Below are positions 61,513-64,000 of a DNA stretch of 64,000 nt, piece by piece. The translations under genes were made by a program, and so were the position numbers. The notes below the pieces were generated by a model. That model searched no databases. It had not been told where the DNA came from and saw only the letters and a list, made by a program, of their open reading frames with translations. This DNA is from Thiobacillus sp. (GTDB lineage Bacteria; Pseudomonadota; Gammaproteobacteria; Burkholderiales; Thiobacillaceae). The stretch is from NCBI GenBank assembly GCA_024708885.1, contig JANJXT010000051.1, positions 18,057-82,056 on the forward strand, read 5' to 3'. Position 1 is the first letter of the stretch; every line of letters starts with the position of its first letter.

Positions 61513-61937
61513 GATTCAGGGGTCAGGATTCAGGGGTCAGGGAGTCGGCGAAAGTTTTGCGGTCAGTGCGCTTCGCAGACCGTGCAACATGCGTCCGATT
61601 TCTTTCGTCTGTTCAAATAGGCCAAGCAATTCGGCTTCCGGGACGTAGCCCAGCCGGTGTGCAAGCTCCAGCTGCGTTTCGGCTTCAGCCAACGATCCCT
61701 GCGAAATTGCAACAAAACGCAAGTAATCCTTCGTCGAGCTTCTTGCGTGGCCTTCGGCAATATTGGAAGGGATGGAAACCGCAGCGCGCTGAAGCTGATT
61801 CGCCAGCGCATAGGTTTCCCGCGAGGGGAAGGATTTGGTGGTCCGGTAGATGTCTTCTGTCAGCTTCATCGCCATCTGCCAGACCTTGAGATCACGGTAG
61901 TTATTCACCCCCTGACCCCTGAATCCTGACCCCTGAT
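61513..61937. repeat. Inverted-repeat-bounded cassette around the four-helix-bundle gene
   Basis: The arms at ~61514-61541 and ~61909-61937 share a perfect 27-bp inverted core made of two GGTCAGG/ATTCAGG units (TCAGGGGTCAGGATTCAGG is part of it). Only 1-3 bases separate the arms from the flanking E2-E3 start codon and the E1 beta stop. The enclosed gene takes its stop codon from the left arm and its purine-rich start region from the right arm. Confidence 0.9.
61537..61908 (-). CDS. Four-helix-bundle protein (S23 / 23S rRNA intervening-sequence family)
   Basis: 123 residues from GTG 61908, just after AGGGGTCAGGGG. NNYRDLKVWQMAMKLTEDIYRTTKSFP and QLQRAAVSIPSNIAEGHARSSTKDYLRFVAISQGSLAEAETQLELA are the family hallmarks. 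These small helical proteins were named from inserts in 23S rRNA genes but are widespread as standalone genes of unknown role. Here it stands between E1 beta and E2-E3 of a pyruvate-dehydrogenase operon; a link to that enzyme is not implied. Confidence 0.9.
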   Translation of the reverse strand: MNNYRDLKVWQMAMKLTEDIYRTTKSFPSRETYALANQLQRAAVSIPSNIAEGHARSSTKDYLRFVAISQGSLAEAETQLELAHRLGYVPEAELLGLFEQTKEIGRMLHGLRSALTAKLSPTP

Positions 61938-61940
61938 CCC

Positions 61941-62924
61941 TCAGGCCTTGCCGAACATCTTCAACACCGCCTTCACCACGTCCTCGTGGTCGGGGATCGC
62001 CGCCTTTTCCAGCGTGTGGTTGTAGGGCTGCGGCACCAGTGCGGAATGCACGCGCACCGGCGCAGCGTCGAGTTCGAAGAAGCATTCCTCGTTGATGAGG
62101 GCGATGACTTCGGAGCCGACGCCGACCGGGGCTTCGTCCTCCTCGGCGATGACGGCGCGGTGGGTCTTCGTGACCGATTTCCTGATGCCTTCGCGATCCA
62201 GCGGCGACAGCGAATAGAGGTCGACGACCTCGGCCGAGATGCCGTACTGCTTGTCGAGGATCTCGGCGGCCTTCAAGCACCAGTGCACCGAGATGTTGTA
62301 GCCGAAGAGCGTCACGTCGGTGCCGGCGCGCGCGACCTCCGAGCCTTCCAGCGGATGGAAGTATTCGCCGTCGGGAACTTCGCCCTTCATGTTGTACATG
62401 AGTTCGTGTTCGTTGATGAACACCGGATCGTCGCTGCGGATCGCCGACTTCAGGAGACCGTAGGCCTGCTTCGGATTCGACGGGGTGACGACGCGCAGGC
62501 CGGCGATGCCCATGAATACTTTTTCCATGCGTGCCGAGTGCTGCGCCCCGAGCTGGTGCGCGGCGCCGCCGGCGGAGCGGAACACGCACGGGGCGGTGAG
62601 CTGGCCGCCCGACATGTAGCGCACCTTGGCGGCCGAGTTGAACATCTGGTCCATCGCCAGCCAGGCGAAGTTGACCGACATGATTTCGACGATCGGGCGC
62701 ACGCCGAGGAAGGACGCGCCGACCGCCAGGCCGGTGAAGCCGCCTTCGGAGATCGGCGTATCCATCACGCGCAGCGGGCCGTATTTCTCGTACAGGCCCT
62801 TGGTCGCCTTGTAGGTGCCGCCGGCGACACCGATGTCCTCGCCCATGCAGATGACCAGCGGGTCACGCGCCATTTCTTCGTCGTGGGCGCGCTGGATCGC
62901 TTCCCAGTACATGATGTTTGCCAT
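61941..62924 (-). CDS. Pyruvate-dehydrogenase-type E1 component, beta subunit
   Basis: 327 residues. MANIMYWEAIQRAHDEEMARDPLVICMGEDIGVAGG, DTPISEGGFTGLAVGASFLG (catalytic Glu and TPP contacts), and SAGGAAHQLGAQHSARMEKVFMGIAGLRVV are E1 beta motifs. Forms a heterotetramer with the alpha subunit encoded just upstream. The substrate, pyruvate rather than acetoin or a branched keto acid, is inferred from overall similarity. Confidence 0.92.
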   Translation of the reverse strand: MANIMYWEAIQRAHDEEMARDPLVICMGEDIGVAGGTYKATKGLYEKYGPLRVMDTPISEGGFTGLAVGASFLGVRPIVEIMSVNFAWLAMDQMFNSAAKVRYMSGGQLTAPCVFRSAGGAAHQLGAQHSARMEKVFMGIAGLRVVTPSNPKQAYGLLKSAIRSDDPVFINEHELMYNMKGEVPDGEYFHPLEGSEVARAGTDVTLFGYNISVHWCLKAAEILDKQYGISAEVVDLYSLSPLDREGIRKSVTKTHRAVIAEEDEAPVGVGSEVIALINEECFFELDAAPVRVHSALVPQPYNHTLEKAAIPDHEDVVKAVLKMFGKA

Positions 62925-62943
62925 GCTGTGTCTTCCTTAAGCT

Positions 62944-63945
62944 TTAAGCGGCCTTGCCCGTGAGCCAGGGCAACTGGGTTTCACGCTCGGCGAGCACGTA
63001 TTTCTCGAGATCCTCGACGCGCGGTTCGGGCGATTCCTCGGCGAACTTGATCACTTCGTTTTCGATGTAGGCGTCGGTTTCCTTTTCCAGCGCCTCGTAG
63101 TCGGCCATGCTCATTTCACCCGCGGCGATGAGGCGGTCGCGCAGGATGAAGATGGGGTCGCGCTGCTTCCACATTTCCTCTTCCTCGCGCGAACGGTAGC
63201 CGCGCGAATCGGACATCGAGTGGCCGCGGTAGCGGTAGGTCATGAGTTCGAGGAAGTAGGGGCCCTTGCCCGAGCGCACATGGTCGACCGCGCGGCGTGC
63301 GTGTTCGTAGACGACTTCGATGTCCTGGCCGTCGCATTCGTCGGCCGGGATGTTGTAGGCGGCGACGCGCTTGTGCTGGTGCACCACGGCAGTGGAGCGG
63401 TCGATCGCGGTGCCGATGCCGTACAGGTTGTTTTCGCAGACGAACAGCACCGGCAGCTTCCACAGCGCGGCCATGTTCATGGTCTCGTGGAAGGTGCCCT
63501 GGTTGTTGGCGGCGTCGCCGAGAAAACAGATCGAGATCTCGTCGCCGCCCTTCAGCTGGATCGCCTTGGCGATGCCGGCGGCGAGCGGGAAGGGGCCGCC
63601 GACCAGCGCATAGCCGCCCATGAAGCGTTTGCTGACGTCGAAGATGTGCATCGAGCCGCCGCGGCCCTTGGACGAGCCGGTTTCCTTGCCATAGAGCTCG
63701 GCCATCACTTCCTTGGGATCGGCGCCGCACTTGATCGCGTGGACATGGTCGCGGTAGCCGGTGATCACGTAGTCGTGGCCGGGGCGCGCGGCTTCCATCA
63801 CGCCGTTGCAGCAGGCCTCCTGGCCGGGATAGAGGTGCAGGAAGCCACCGATCTTGCGCTCGATGTAGGCCTGGTAGCAGCGCTCTTCAAAACGGCGGTG
63901 CAGCACCATTTCGCGCAGCACACGTTTCTTGTCTTCAATCTTCAT
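62944..63945 (-). CDS. Pyruvate-dehydrogenase-type E1 component, alpha subunit
   Basis: 333 residues. TPP-Mg motif GDAANNQGTFHETMN and phosphoryl-loop region YRYRGHSMSDSRGYRSREE; LHLYPGQEACCNGVM at the N-terminal side. First gene of the operon; AAGGG eight bases before the ATG. 19 bp separate it from the beta subunit. The 55 bases after it to the window end show no further gene. Confidence 0.93.
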   Translation of the reverse strand: MKIEDKKRVLREMVLHRRFEERCYQAYIERKIGGFLHLYPGQEACCNGVMEAARPGHDYVITGYRDHVHAIKCGADPKEVMAELYGKETGSSKGRGGSMHIFDVSKRFMGGYALVGGPFPLAAGIAKAIQLKGGDEISICFLGDAANNQGTFHETMNMAALWKLPVLFVCENNLYGIGTAIDRSTAVVHQHKRVAAYNIPADECDGQDIEVVYEHARRAVDHVRSGKGPYFLELMTYRYRGHSMSDSRGYRSREEEEMWKQRDPIFILRDRLIAAGEMSMADYEALEKETDAYIENEVIKFAEESPEPRVEDLEKYVLAERETQLPWLTGKAA

Positions 63946-64000
63946 TCGGTTACCCTTGTCGGATGGGTCGGAAAATGCGCTGAGAAAAAACTCAAACGCG

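Noticed and set aside
58583..61648. Long plus-strand frames opposite the E2-E3 gene
   Set aside because: Shadow of a gene with intact catalytic motifs on the minus strand; translation lacks recognisable domains.

Overview
The window is a high-GC, gene-dense chromosomal segment from a betaproteobacterium. The best fit is the Nitrosomonadales, probably a Thiobacillus-like sulfur oxidiser. This is inferred from the leuCDB-asd-fimV-truA-trpFBA-accD-folC-cvpA-purF-metZ order, the sucrose synthase / sucrose-phosphate synthase / fructokinase cluster, and a DsrC-family protein; no rRNA or marker-tree evidence is available. No rRNA, tRNA, CRISPR array, prophage or transposase gene was seen.

Layout. 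1-9.2 kb: the 3' part of glycogen phosphorylase, a methionine-rich repeat protein with an OmpA-like tail, panD, an HDOD protein, a MinD-like ATPase coupled to a diguanylate cyclase, a cysteine-free DsrC-like protein, a membrane adenylate cyclase and a small Cys-rich exported protein. 9.2-17.6 kb: a pyruvyl-transferase-like protein, a Lon-family protease, two MFS transporters, DUF456 and DUF454 membrane proteins, dodecin and a flavin reductase, with two inverted-repeat elements between them. 17.6-18.3 kb: a TumE-type toxin-antitoxin pair. 18.5-35.8 kb: a long co-directional housekeeping run (leucine, aspartate semialdehyde, FimV, tRNA pseudouridine, tryptophan, fatty acid, folate, purine and methionine genes). 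35.9-42.3 kb: lpxH, ppiB, an L,D-transpeptidase, a TPR protein, cysS, the second methionine-rich repeat protein and a short DUF72-like protein. 42.3-47.6 kb: an Mla lipid-transport operon in which a TolC-family gene sits between mlaD and mlaC, followed by an ABC ATPase with no permease beside it. 47.7-52.1 kb: a TIGR03790 protein, pyrD, a D,D-carboxypeptidase and an unrecognised exported protein. 52.3-58.4 kb: a translationally coupled sucrose operon and a divergent, doubly frameshifted marR-like gene. 58.5-63.9 kb: a pyruvate-dehydrogenase-type operon with separate E1 alpha and E1 beta, and E2 fused to E3.

Most interesting signals. (1) A four-helix-bundle gene bounded by a 27-bp perfect inverted repeat fills the gap between E1 beta and the E2-E3 fusion exactly, and the repeat arms hold its stop codon and ribosome-binding region. 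(2) Two paralogous exported proteins are built of 12-13-residue Met/Asp-Pro/aromatic tandem repeats that I cannot assign to a described family. (3) E2 and E3 are one 1000-residue polypeptide with Asn in place of the usual E2 active-site Asp. (4) A TolC-like protein occupies the place where betaproteobacterial Mla operons commonly carry mlaA. (5) At least five different inverted-repeat families sit in gene junctions, including a 340-bp MITE-like element with 19-bp termini.
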